A stretch of 30,460 nucleotides of DNA from NCBI GenBank assembly GCA_009731375.1, contig BJOX01000351.1, positions 294,862-325,321 of the forward strand. Reading direction: 5' to 3'. This document shows, in pieces, positions 20,029 through 30,397 of this stretch. How positions within the stretch are numbered: the stretch's first letter is position 1; each line of letters begins with the position of its first letter. A program made the position numbers and the translations under genes. Below the pieces are notes generated by a model. That model made no database searches. It saw nothing but the letters and a program-made list of their open reading frames with translations, and was not told the DNA's origin. This DNA comes from Paulinella micropora. Its lineage: Eukaryota > Cercozoa > Imbricatea > Euglyphida.

Positions 20029-20655
20029 GTTGCCGAGTTGCCGTCAAACCAGGCCGTTATACCTGGCGTCACGACTCTGTGCTCTGCACTATTGAAGCTC
20101 CCCTTCAAAACCACATCGAGAGCCATAACAAACTCCCCTACAGACCAAAGAGAAGCAAAGTCTATGTTTGTGAAAGAGGGCGAGCAGAAGCCTAAGGGGC
20201 AGTCATTTCATCGTCTATCCCTGCTTGACACCGCAAACGATTGGCAGCTCCAAACCCAGTACACTGGTTCTGAGCAAGCCTTTCCTGTCCACATCTGTGT
20301 CACTGACCTCCGCCCCGACATTGTTGTCTGGTCATTGTCTGCCAATAAGTGTATACTGATCGAGCTCACGTTCCCGGTCGAGGAAAACATCCTTGACGCA
20401 CGAGCCTACAAGACCAGCCGATACAGTGGACTTAAGTCTCAGATCGAGGACAACGGATGGACCTGCCACCTTCGATCAATCGAATGCGGGGCTCGCGGCA
20501 TGGTATCGTTCTCTGTTCATCGATGTTTACGCGCCTTGGGTTTTTCCTATTCCCAATCCCAATCCCTTTGCTTCAAGCTATCGTCCTGCGTAGCTCGTTG
20601 CTCTTTTGCGATATATCGCTCCTGTGCAGTGAAAATTGGACTAATCTTCCTTTAG
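20029..20655 (+). mobile_element. Retrotransposon-derived ORF fragment (3' domain)
   Basis: Open for over 200 codons between TATC repeats and a stop at 20656. Key segments: FHRLSLLDTANDWQL, LRPDIVVWSLSANKCILIEL followed by TFPVEENI, KTSRYSGLKSQIEDNGW, IECGARGMVSFS. RPD(I/M)V.WS...(I/V)ELT.P.E is the pattern of a domain found downstream of reverse transcriptase in many eukaryotic retroelement proteins. The PD...E-x-T layout may reflect a PD-(D/E)xK nuclease fold (inference). No reverse transcriptase is visible, so the copy is 5'-truncated, in intron 20, sense to the gene. Confidence 0.7.
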
Positions 20656-21007
20656 ACCGTATCGGTGACTGCATTCCGTCATAGCCGTCCAGTGTTGCAT
20701 AGCCCGAGCTAGGTTCCTTCGGGGGTTTAAGCCTTATACAATGTCATCATTGTAGCTGGCGCAAGCTTACGGTGCTCAAAACACTTGGACTAACGGCTTC
20801 CTTTTTCTTTTCTTTCTCTTCTTCCTTATCCTCCTCAAGACCCCACTCTCCATTCCTAGATTGCCTTTTTCTTCAACGACCTACCTCCTCTTCTTGTTTC
20901 CAGAACACAGTCTACCCGTGATTCCCGCCCCGGACACATGCACAGTACACAAATTGCTGTTTGATGTGAAACTGCGTTCCTTTGCGAGGACTACATTCCT
21001 TTTGCGA
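20656..21007 (+). other. 3' flank of the retroelement fragment / intron 20
   Basis: About 350 bp of non-repetitive, non-coding sequence including GCTAGGTTCCTTCGGGGGTT, plausibly the element's 3' untranslated region, ending at the CTAT/CTAC array. Confidence 0.55.
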
Positions 21008-21703
21008 TGTCTCATCTATCTATCTACCTATCTACCTACCTACCTACCTACCTACCTACCTACCTACCTATCTAAATATCTATCTATCTATCTATCTACC
21101 TATCTACCTACCTACCTACCTACCCATCCTATCTACCTATCCACCTACCTATCCACCTACCTAATTACCTACCTATCTACCTACCTACCTACCTATCTAC
21201 CTACCTCCCTACCTACCTACCTACCTACCTACCTACCTATCTATCTATTTACCTACCTATCTTCCTACCTACCTACCTACCTACCTACTACCTACCTACC
21301 TACCTTCCTACCTTCCTACCTACCTACCTACCTACCTACCTACCTACTTACAAAACCTACCTACCTGTCTATCTATCTACCTACCTATCTATCTATCTAC
21401 CTACCTACCTACCTACCTATCTACCTACCTACCTACCTACCTACCTACCTACCTACCTACCTACCTACCTACCTACCTACCTACCTACCTACCTACCTAC
21501 CTACCCTCCTACCTATCTACCTACCTACATACCTCCCTCCCTCCCTCCCTCCCTCCCTCCCTACCTACCTACCTACCTATCTTCCTACCTATCTTCCTAC
21601 CTACCTACCTCCTACCTACCTACCTACCTACCTACCTTCCTACCTGTCTATCTACCTACCTACCTACCTACCTACCAACCTACCTGCCTACCTACCTCCT
21701 ATC
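21008..21703 (+). repeat. TACC/TATC tetranucleotide array
   Basis: About 700 bp of CTAC with CTAT, CTTC and CCTC blocks before exon 21. The Tyr-Leu-Pro-Thr frame is low complexity. Confidence 0.92.
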
Positions 21704-21711
21704 TGATCTAG

Positions 21712-21806
21712 ACGTGTTCGCGGAAGTGGAAGAAGAAGAGAAAAAAAGTGTGTCTAATCGTCCCAAGATGATTATGCCGTGGGATATGGAGGCAAGACGA
21801 AAGCAG
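21712..21806 (+). CDS. SF3A1: SF3A1 exon 21
   Basis: 95 nt from TGATCTAG to GTTAGT. Reads DVFAEVEEEEKKSVSNRPKM then IMPWDMEARRKQ, matching the animal DIFG...EEKVTWDGHSGSMARTQQ. Phase 1 in, phase 0 out. Confidence 0.92.
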
Positions 21807-22818
21807 GTTAGTTCATCTATCTATCTTTTCTACCTATTATATCTACATATCTATATATCTACATATCTATATCTATATCTACATCTATATCTATTTATCT
21901 TATCGTCCCAAGATGATCATGCCTTGGGATATGGAGGCAAGACGAAAGCAGTTCATCTATCTATCTTTTCTACCAATTACATCTATATATCATATCTATA
22001 TCATATCTATATCTATATCTATATCTATTATCTATATCTATTTAATCTTATCGTCCCAAGATGATCATGCCTTGGGATATGGAGGCAAGACGAAAGCAGG
22101 TTAGTTCATCTATCTATCTTTTCTACCCATTACATCTATATATCATATCTATATCATATCTATATCTATATCTGTATCTACTATCTTATCGTCCCAAGAT
22201 GATCATGCCGTGGGATATGGAGGCAAGACGAAAGCAGGTTAGTTCATCTATCTTTTCTACCTATTGCATCTATATATCTATATATCTGTATATCTATATC
22301 ATATCTATATATCTATATCTATATCTATATCTATATCTATATCTATACATCGAAAGCAGGTTGGTTTGTCCTTTCTATCTTTTCTATCTATCCATCCACC
22401 TGTCTTGTGATATGAATATCTATCTATCTATCCCTCCATTCCATCAATCTATTCATCTATCCATCTATTCTATCTTGGGATATGCTATTCTATCTAACTA
22501 TTTTAACTATTTATCTATCTTATTTTAACTATCCATCTAACTATTTTAACTATCTATCTATCTTATCGTCCCAAGATGATCATGCCGTGAGATATGGAGG
22601 CAAGACGAAAGCAGGTTAGTTCATCTATCTTTTCTACCTATTACATCTATACATCTTCTACATATCTACATATCTATATCTATATCTATATATCTATATC
22701 TATATCTATATCTATGTCTATTCTATCTATCCACCTGTCTTGTGATATGAATATCTATCTATCTATCCATCCATTCTATTTATCTATGAAAATGATCCTG
22801 CCTGGGAGTTGGAAGCTA

Positions 22819-22819
22819 G

Positions 22820-22888
<69 letters not shown>
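22819..22888 (+). repeat. ATT array upstream of SINE
   Basis: About 23 ATT units directly before the SINE head, perhaps the tail of another retroposon. Confidence 0.85.
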
Positions 22889-23163
22889 TTGGACACCGTG
22901 ATAGCCCAGTGGTCAAGTTCTACCATCTGGGCCCTGTCGCCAGTTCGATTCCCGTCGGTGCCACCAGTATTTTCATTGAACATACCGATCCGTCTGGACC
23001 AGTATTTTCATTGAACATACCGGCCCGTCTGGAAGTGTTGGAACTGCCCTTGCGGGGGTGTCATTAGAGCTTATCGTCAATTCTTCGTACTCCCCTCACG
23101 GGTGAGACGATGGAGGCGCATGTGCAGAAATGCATCAGCCATTGACAGAGAAGCACTAAGCAC
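22889..23163 (+). mobile_element. tRNA-derived SINE, complete copy with ATT tail
   Basis: The head looks like a tRNA: GATAGCCCAGTGG holds an A-box (TAGCCCAGTGG, about 22902-22912), CAGTTCGATTCC holds a B-box (about 22942-22952), and GGTGCCACCA ends it at about 22965. The two pol III boxes are about 30 bp apart. The body has two copies of ACCAGTATTTTCATTGAACA, then a region ending CATTGACAGAGAAGCACTAAG and an (ATT)n tail to about 23198. A minus copy lies at 2757. Confidence 0.88.
22902..22952 (+). promoter_or_regulatory. Pol III type 2 internal promoter in SINE
   Basis: A-box TAGCCCAGTGG fits TRGYNNARNGG; B-box AGTTCGATTCC fits the GGTTCGANTCC consensus with one change. Confidence 0.75.
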
Positions 23164-23197
<34 letters not shown>

Positions 23198-23407
23198 TTG
23201 CATATCTATCTAACTATTTTAACTTTCTATCTATCTTATCGCCCCAAGATGATCATGTCTTGGGATATAGAGGCAAGACGAAAGCAGGTTAGTTCATCTA
23301 TCTTTTCTACCTATTACATCTATATATCTATATATCTATATATCTATATCATATCTATATCTATGTCTTGGGGATATGGGAGGCTAGAGAAAGCAGGTTA
23401 ATTTGTC

Positions 23408-23442
<35 letters not shown>

Positions 23443-23489
23443 ATCTATCCATCCATCCATCTATCTATGTATCTATCTATGTATCTATG

Positions 23490-23535
<46 letters not shown>

Positions 23536-23544
23536 CCTACCTAC

Positions 23545-23578
<34 letters not shown>

Positions 23579-23628
23579 GTCTGTCTGTCTACCTACCTAC
23601 CTACCTACCTACCTACCTACCTGCCTGC

Positions 23629-23664
<36 letters not shown>

Positions 23665-23677
23665 TTATCTATCTATA

Positions 23678-23717
<40 letters not shown>

Positions 23718-23745
23718 CATCCATCCATCCATCCATCCATCTATC
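23408..23745 (+). repeat. TATC/TACC/CCAT microsatellites
   Basis: Tetranucleotide blocks in intron 21 up to about 20 bp before unique sequence at the exon 22 acceptor side. Confidence 0.9.
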
Positions 23746-23788
23746 TTTCGACCGTATTCGTGCATATTCATGGCAACGTCCCACACAG

Positions 23789-23895
23789 GCTGAAGAAGAA
23801 GCGCTAAGGCAAGAGGCGGCGTTGGATGCTTTGCCCCCTCGACCATTCTCCACGCCTTTCAACAATCCCTCTACCGCCCCTGCCGCCCGCCCCCC
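23789..23895 (+). CDS. SF3A1: SF3A1 exon 22 (truncated by gap)
   Basis: Acceptor CACACAG, phase 0. Reads [20 protein letters not shown] then [15 protein letters not shown] and runs into a gap at 23896. It starts the Pro-rich C-terminal region. The 3' end is unknown. Confidence 0.85.
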
Positions 23896-23942
23896 NNNNN
23901 NNNNNNNNNNNNNNNNNNNNNNNNNNNNNNNNNNNNNNNNNN
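23896..23942. other. Assembly gap (47 N)
   Basis: A C-rich edge enters and a CT repeat leaves; it hides the exon 22 donor. Confidence 0.99.
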
Positions 23943-23957
23943 TCTCTCTTTCTCCCT

Positions 23958-24008
<51 letters not shown>

Positions 24009-24039
24009 CCTCCCTCCATCCCTCCCTCCCTCCCTCCCT

Positions 24040-24082
<43 letters not shown>

Positions 24083-24085
24083 TCA
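23943..24085 (+). repeat. CT/CCCT array
   Basis: Low-complexity pyrimidine sequence in intron 22. Confidence 0.9.
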
Positions 24086-24150
24086 ACAACTCTCCACAAA
24101 ACATATTCCCCTACTTCGACACACACAACCTACCATAACCTGGTCGGCAG

Positions 24151-24275
24151 GCCCTCCGCCCCGGCCGGTGTCACCTCATCCGCCACCGCACCGGGCGGTC
24201 CAGGTGCCTCCACCACCGCAGCAGCTGCTGGCCCGGGCGGCGCACCGCCGGCCCGCGCGCCATTCGCGCCGCCAG
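24151..24275 (+). CDS. SF3A1: SF3A1 exon 23 (Pro/Gly/Ala-rich)
   Basis: 125 nt from GGTCGGCAG to GTCAAA. Frame set by phase 1 out to exon 24: PSAPAGVTSSATAPGGPGAS then TTAAAAGPGGAPPARAPFAP. High GC contrasts sharply with the AT-rich repeats around it. The entering phase is untestable because of the gap. Confidence 0.82.
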
Positions 24276-24706
24276 GTCAAACACACTAAATTTTTTTTGA
24301 AAAAGAAATTTATTTGAGGCGAAATTTTGCCGGTGTTTGCGGTGATTTCCCCCGTTAAATAGTCACTTCCCGGGAAAATGATGTGAAGTAGTCGTTTATT
24401 GGGAAAATAGTCAATTTTCCTATCTATCTATCTATCTATCTATCTGGAAATATTCCACGTGTTTCCCGCCTGCCTTTTTTTTTTTTTTTTCTCAGTTTTG
24501 GCTTGTTCTCTATGTTGTATCTTTTGTGAGTATCATATATATATATCCATATATGTGTGTGTATATATATATGTATATATATACGTGTGTGTATATGTAT
24601 ATATATGTAAGCTTCAATACTGAAATATGCGTATCAAGGTGTGGAAAGGAGTAGTAGTGTGTGTGTGTGTGTGTATGTGTGTGTGTGTGTGTCTGTGTGT
24701 GTGCAG
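24276..24706 (+). other. Intron 23
   Basis: About 150 bp of unique AT-rich sequence, a short TATC run at 24420-24445, AT/GT repeats at 24535-24610 and a GT array at 24657-24702 leading to the GCAG acceptor. Confidence 0.8.
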
Positions 24707-24877
24707 CTCGGCCTCCCTTCTCTGTCAGACCTCCGACCACTGTCTCTCAGCCAGGAGCCCCCCCGGCTAGCGAGGGGGGCAGTCAACAGCCCCCTCGTCC
24801 TCCCGCTGGCGCCTCCGGCCCACCCCCACCCGGCCCGCCGGGAGGTCCGGGCGGGCCGGGCGGTCCTCCACTACGCG
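24707..24877 (+). CDS. SF3A1: SF3A1 exon 24 (Pro/Gly-rich)
   Basis: 171 nt from GTGTGCAG to GTATGC, phase 1 in and out (split Ala and Gly codons). Reads ARPPFSVRPPTTVSQPGAPP, ASEGGSQQPPRPPAGASGPP, PPGPPGGPGGPGGPPLR. It corresponds to the animal Pro-rich region before the ubiquitin-like domain. Confidence 0.9.
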
Positions 24878-24957
24878 GTATGCATGTATTGTATGTGTGT
24901 TCGTGTGTGTGTTCTTGAAGCAAAATCTTTTTTATTAGAGAAGTCTAGTCATTTATT

Positions 24958-25072
24958 CATCTATCTATCTATCTATCTAGCTAGCTAGCTAGCTAGCTAG
25001 CTATCTATCTAGCTATCTATCTATCTATCTATCTATTCACCTATCTACCTACCTACCTATCTACCTACCTAC

Positions 25073-25111
<39 letters not shown>

Positions 25112-25177
25112 CCTATCTACCTACCTACCTACCTACCTACCTACCTATCTATCTATCTATCTATCTATCTATTTATG

Positions 25178-25209
<32 letters not shown>

Positions 25210-25365
25210 CATATATCTACCTACCTACCTACCTACCTATCTACCTATCTATCTATCTATCTATCTATCTATCTGTCTATCTATCTATCTATCTATCTAT
25301 CTACCTATCTACCTATCCACCTATCTACCTATCCATCCATCCATCCATCCATCCATCCATCATGC
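24958..25365 (+). repeat. TATC/TAGC/TACC/CCAT arrays
   Basis: Intron 24 microsatellites. Confidence 0.9.
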
Positions 25366-25396
25366 GCAAGTGTGGCCATGTGTATTGTATGCGAAG

Positions 25397-25471
25397 GGCC
25401 CCCTCCTCCGTCCGGGTTCCCAATGGGTGGCCCACCCGGCGGCCCCCCCGGCGGACCGCCCGGACCACCAG
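25397..25471 (+). CDS. SF3A1: SF3A1 exon 25 (Gly-Pro)
   Basis: 75 nt from ATGCGAAG (weak acceptor) to GTGTGT, phase 1 both ends with split glycine codons. Reads GPPPPSGFPMGGPPGGPPGG then PPGPP. Its 3' end is echoed three times downstream. Confidence 0.82.
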
Positions 25472-25473
25472 GT

Positions 25474-25476
25474 GTG

Positions 25477-25509
<33 letters not shown>

Positions 25510-25518
25510 GTCTATCTG

Positions 25519-25587
<69 letters not shown>

Positions 25588-25646
25588 GTCTATCTGACCC
25601 CCAGGCGGACCGCCCGAACTACCAGGTGCGTTCGACACAGGCCTTG

Positions 25647-25690
<44 letters not shown>

Positions 25691-25695
25691 CCTAT

Positions 25696-25732
<37 letters not shown>

Positions 25733-25811
25733 GGTCTGTCTGTTTATCTATCTATCTATCTATCTATATATCTATCTATCTATCTATCTATCTATTTATC
25801 TATCTATCTAC

Positions 25812-25849
<38 letters not shown>

Positions 25850-25907
25850 GCCTATCTGACCCCCTGCGGACCGCCCGGACTACCAGGTGCGTTCGACACA
25901 GGCCTTG

Positions 25908-25942
<35 letters not shown>

Positions 25943-25947
25943 GTCTG

Positions 25948-25990
<43 letters not shown>

Positions 25991-26087
25991 CTATCTATAT
26001 ATCTATCTATCTATCTATCTATCTTTCTGTCTATCTGACCCCCCGGCGGACCGCCCGGACTACCAGGTGCGTTCGACACAGGCCTTG

Positions 26088-26126
<39 letters not shown>

Positions 26127-26256
26127 GCTAAATATCTATTTATTTATCTATCCATCTATCTATCTATCTATCTATCTATCTGTCTATCTATCTATCTATC
26201 TATCTATCCATTAATCTATCTACCTATCTATCTATCTATCTATCTATCCATCTATA

Positions 26257-26300
<44 letters not shown>
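25474..26300 (+). repeat. TATC arrays holding three echoes of exon 25 end
   Basis: Echoes at about 25596-25648, 25859-25910 and 26039-26090: GGCGGACCGCCCGGACTACC then AGGTGCGTTCGACACAGGCC and TTG, with the sequence after GTGCG shared among the echoes but absent after the real exon. The first echo also has a CCCAG acceptor in front. Confidence 0.9.
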
Positions 26301-26301
<1 letters not shown>

Positions 26302-26310
26302 GTCTGTCGA

Positions 26311-26389
<79 letters not shown>

Positions 26390-26390
26390 G

Positions 26391-26431
<41 letters not shown>

Positions 26432-26432
26432 G

Positions 26433-26478
<46 letters not shown>

Positions 26479-26602
26479 TCCATCTATCTATCCATCTATC
26501 TATCCATCTATCTATCCGTCTATCTATCTATCCATCCATCCCTCCATCCATCCATCCATCCATCTATCTATCTATCTATCTATCTATCTCTCTATCTATC
26601 TC

Positions 26603-26642
<40 letters not shown>

Positions 26643-26896
26643 CCTACCTACTACTTACTTACCTACCTACCTACCTACCACTTACCTACCATTCATCCAT
26701 CCATCCATCCATCTATCTATCTATCTATCTATCTGTCTGTCTGTCTATATATATATATATATATGTATATCTATCTATCTATCTATCTATCATCTATCTG
26801 CCTATGTATCTATCTATCTATCTACCTACCTACCTACCTATCTATCTATCTATCTATCTATCTATCTGTCTGTCTGTCTATCTATCTGTCTGTCGA

Positions 26897-26983
<87 letters not shown>

Positions 26984-26988
26984 GTCTG

Positions 26989-27064
<76 letters not shown>

Positions 27065-27483
27065 TCCATCTATCTATCCATCTATCTATCCATCTATCTA
27101 TCCGTCTATCTATCTATCCATCCATCCATCCATCCATCCCTCCATCCATCCATCCATCCATCTATCTATCTATCTATCTATCTATCTCTCTATCTCTCTA
27201 TCTATCTCTCTATCTATCTATCTATCTATCTATCTACCTACCTACTACTTACTTACCTACCTACCTACCACTTACCTACCATTCATCCATCCATCCATCC
27301 ATCTATCTATCTATCTATCTATCTATATATCTATCTGTCTGTCTGTCTATATATTTATATATATATGTATATCTATCTATCTATCTATCTATCTATCTGC
27401 CTATCTATCTATCTATCTATCTACCTACCTACCTACCTATCTATCTATCTATCTATCTATCTGTCTATCTATCTGTCTGTCGA

Positions 27484-27522
<39 letters not shown>

Positions 27523-27994
27523 GAGAATAGGGGATGGTGTGGGTGTGCTGGGCCCGTGGTGGGGTGCCTTATATGTGCCTAGCCATACGCCTATAAGTCA
27601 CATGCCGAAATAGCGACGGGAAGCACAATCCTGTTCCCTCAGGGTGCCCTTTCTCGCTTGTTGAGCCCGGAATAAAACCCACAGTGCTCTGTCGGTTTAT
27701 ACTAGACTGTCGAACAGTCTCGAAACTCCATCTGCTTACTGGGTCCTCTGTAATGGAGGTGGGAGCTCGTTCTGCAAGGGGCGCTTATGGAACGAGCCCT
27801 GGCCCCGCCTGGTACTAGGGAGCTTTGGTATCGCCTGTATCAGTCCCTTCCGTGCAAACATCACGGCTTAGCTGGGCATCGGGTTAATACTTTACCCACA
27901 GACTTCCTTGGTTGACGAAATCAGAAGCTCCTTTTTTCTGACATTAGTCGAAATCTCATCTATCTATCTATCTGTCTGTCTGTCTGTCTGTCTA

Positions 27995-28026
<32 letters not shown>

Positions 28027-28043
28027 TCTATCTACCTACCTAA

Positions 28044-28085
<42 letters not shown>

Positions 28086-28205
28086 GTCTATCTATCTATC
28101 TATCTATCTATCTATCCATCTATCTATCCATCTATCTATCCATCTATCTATCTATCCATCCATCCATCCATCCCTCCATCCCTCCATCCATCCCTCCATC
28201 TAGCC

Positions 28206-28248
<43 letters not shown>

Positions 28249-28363
28249 CATCTATCTATCTACCTACCTACTACTTACTTACTTCCCTACCTACCTACCA
28301 CTTACCTACCATTCATCCATCTATCTATCTATCTATATATCTATCTATCTATCTATCTATCTA

Positions 28364-28399
<36 letters not shown>

Positions 28400-28650
28400 T
28401 CTAGATTCTAGATTCTATCTATCTATTTTTCTATCTATCTATCTATCTATCTATTTATCTACCTACCTACCTGCCTACCTACCTACCTACCTACCACTTA
28501 CTTACCTACCTACCCATCTAATTTATTTATCTAATTCTATCAAGCAATCCGTCCACCATCTATCTACCTGACATATCGCTGCCCCTCCGTCAACCATATC
28601 CATCTAACCTATCTACTTCTTTCTGTCTATTCAGCAGGCATATCTATCTA
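26301..28650 (+). repeat. Higher-order repeat of about 588 bp built from tetranucleotides
   Basis: CTGTCGATCTGTCTGTC recurs at about 26306, 26892 and 27478, and ACCATTCATCCATCC at about 26688, 27278 and 28308. The third copy is split by element C at 27523-27958. Each unit runs TGTC, TATC, CCAT, TACC, CTTACCTACCATTC, TATC, AT. Confidence 0.88.
27523..27958 (+). mobile_element. Dispersed element C, copy 3 (longest)
   Basis: GGTGTGGGTGTGCTGGGCCC to CATTAGTCGAAATCTCAT, with the AGACTGTCGAACAGTCT hairpin near 27703-27719. It interrupts a 588-bp higher-order repeat. No coding domain recognised. Confidence 0.88.
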
Positions 28651-28681
28651 TCTACCTATTTCTTTCTGTCGTATCTCGCAG

Positions 28682-28783
28682 GAGGTCCAGGCATGTTCGG
28701 AGGGCCCCCCCGCCCTCCCTTCGGTGGCCTCCCTGGTCCCCCAGGCCCGCCCGGCCCGCCCTTTGGCGCGGGGCCACCCAGAG
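28682..28783 (+). CDS. SF3A1: SF3A1 exon 26 (Gly-Pro)
   Basis: 102 nt from ATCTCGCAG to GTGACA, phase 1 both ends. Reads GGPGMFGGPPRPPFGGLPGP then PGPPGPPFGAGPPR. Confidence 0.9.
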
Positions 28784-29041
28784 GTGACAGGCCTTATCGC
28801 AATTATTTTGATTTTTTTTTTTTTTTTTTTTCATTGAGTTACAATTTATTTTTCTGTTGGTGTGCATTGTCATTGTGTGTGCGTCTGTTAGTGTGTGTAT
28901 ATCTGTGTTGGAACATTGCATATCTAAATCTCTGTCTACCTACCTACCTACCTACCTACCTACCTACCTCCCTTTCTCCCTCCCTCCCTCCCTCCCTCCC
29001 TCCATCCCTCCCTACCTACCTACCTACCTTCCTACGCGTAG
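28784..29041 (+). other. Intron 26
   Basis: Contains a T19-like run, GTGT-rich sequence, and TACC/CCCT arrays at 28937-29033, ending CGTAG. Confidence 0.8.
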
Positions 29042-29091
29042 GTCCCATGTTCATGGGGCCTCCCGGAGGTCCCCCTCCATTCGGTGGCCCA

Positions 29092-29092
<1 letters not shown>
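29042..29092 (+). CDS. SF3A1: SF3A1 exon 27 (Gly-Pro)
   Basis: 51 nt from ACGCGTAG to GTTATC, phase 1 both ends. Reads GPMFMGPPGGPPPFGGP. The intron then becomes CT repeats. Confidence 0.88.
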
Positions 29093-29144
<52 letters not shown>

Positions 29145-29191
29145 GTGGCGGATGCCTAAGTCCGCAGATATGCATCACTGATAGATCAAAC

Positions 29192-29246
<55 letters not shown>

Positions 29247-29279
29247 GTCTATCTGTCTATCTATCTATCTATCTATCTA

Positions 29280-29314
<35 letters not shown>

Positions 29315-29446
29315 CATCCATCCATCCATCCATCCCATCCATCCATTCATCTATCCATTTATCTGTCTACCTATCTACCTACCTACCTACCTACCTACTA
29401 TCTATCTATCTATCTATCTACCTATCTATCTATCTATCTATCTCAG
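29093..29446 (+). repeat. Intron 27: CT, TATC, CCAT and TACC arrays
   Basis: CT at 29097-29140, a short unique patch, then tetranucleotides ending in CTATCTCAG. Confidence 0.88.
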
Positions 29447-29479
29447 GCGGCCCCCCTGGTCCACCTAGACCTCCCGTTG
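29447..29479 (+). CDS. SF3A1: SF3A1 exon 28 (33-nt Gly-Pro microexon)
   Basis: From TATCTCAG to GTACAT, phase 1 both ends. Reads GGPPGPPRPPV. Short, but acceptor, phase and composition all agree. Confidence 0.8.
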
Positions 29480-29979
29480 GTACATACATACATACATACA
29501 CACATACATAAATACATCTATACATCTATACATACATACATACATACATACATGCATGCATACGTACATACATGCATACATACATACATACATACATTCA
29601 TTCATACATACATACATACATACATACATACATACATACGTGCATGCATACATACATACATACATACATGCATGCATGCATACATACATACATGCATACA
29701 TACATACATCTACATACATACATACATACATACATACATGCATGCATGCATACATACATACACATACACACATACATACATACATACATACACCAATACA
29801 TACATACATCTATAAATACATACATACATACATACATACATACATACATACATACACCAATACATACATACATCTATACATCTATACATACATACATACA
29901 TACATTACACCAATACATACATACATCTATACATCTATACATACATGCATACATACATACATACATACATGCATCTCAG
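29480..29979 (+). repeat. Intron 28: CATA array
   Basis: (ACAT)n with GCAT variants. A subrepeat with ACACCAATACATACATAC recurs near 29790, 29855 and 29907. Confidence 0.9.
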
Positions 29980-30012
29980 GCGGACCCTCATCAGATGGCC
30001 CAGGCTTACTAG
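29980..30012 (+). CDS. SF3A1: SF3A1 exon 29 (33-nt microexon)
   Basis: From GCATCTCAG to GTGACA, phase 1 both ends. Reads GGPSSDGPGLL. The same length and start (GCGG) as exon 28 suggest a duplicated pair. Confidence 0.78.
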   Translation, partial: ADPHQMAQAY

Positions 30013-30335
30013 GTGACATACATGCATACATACATACATACATACACATACATATATACATACATACGTGCATAAATACATGCATGCATACATGCATGCA
30101 TACATGCATACATGCATACATACATGCATATGTATGCATACATACATACATACGTACATGCATACATACATTCATACATACATACATTCATACATACATA
30201 CATACATACATACATACATGCATATGTATGCATGCATGCATGCATACATACATACATGCATACATACATACACAGACATACAAACATACATACATACACA
30301 TACATACATACATACATACATACATACATACATAA
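30013..30335 (+). repeat. Intron 29: CATA array
   Basis: (CATA)n with GCAT and CACA variants, no other content. Confidence 0.9.
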
Positions 30336-30352
30336 TATTGTTTCAAATTTAG

Positions 30353-30397
30353 ATATGAGATTGATGGGCGAGCCCGCAGCCAAGAAACAGAAAACAG
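30353..30397 (+). CDS. SF3A1: SF3A1 exon 30 (basic, NLS-like)
   Basis: 45 nt from CAAATTTAG to GTGCAT. Reads DMRLMGEPAAKKQKT, matching MEDEPTSKKLKT just before the C-terminal ubiquitin-like domain. Phase 1 in and out. The remaining C-terminus lies beyond the window. Confidence 0.9.

Larger units (their letters stand above)
21901..23404 (+). repeat. Five strong and about four weak echoes of exon 21 end with donor
   Basis: Strong copies at 21901-21950, 22051-22104, 22189-22243, 22565-22620 and 23239-23294: ATCGTCCCAAGATGATCATG, GGATATGGAGGCAAGACG, AAAGCAGGTTAGTTCATC. The first has lost part of the donor (GCAGTTCATC). Weak remnants lie at 22349, 22473, 22789 and 23363. CTATAT-type repeats separate them. 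Confidence 0.94.

Noticed and set aside
20029-20655. Host gene in intron 20
   Set aside because: The RPDIVVWS/IELT pattern belongs to retroelement proteins. It starts abruptly at a TATC repeat with no promoter or start context.
22889-22966. Functional tRNA gene
   Set aside because: It has pol III boxes and a CCA-like end, but the cloverleaf is incomplete, a SINE body follows and a second SINE copy exists.
25887-27524. 545-codon + frame of Ile-Tyr-Leu-Ser repeats
   Set aside because: TATC microsatellite has no stops in this phase; low complexity, intronic.
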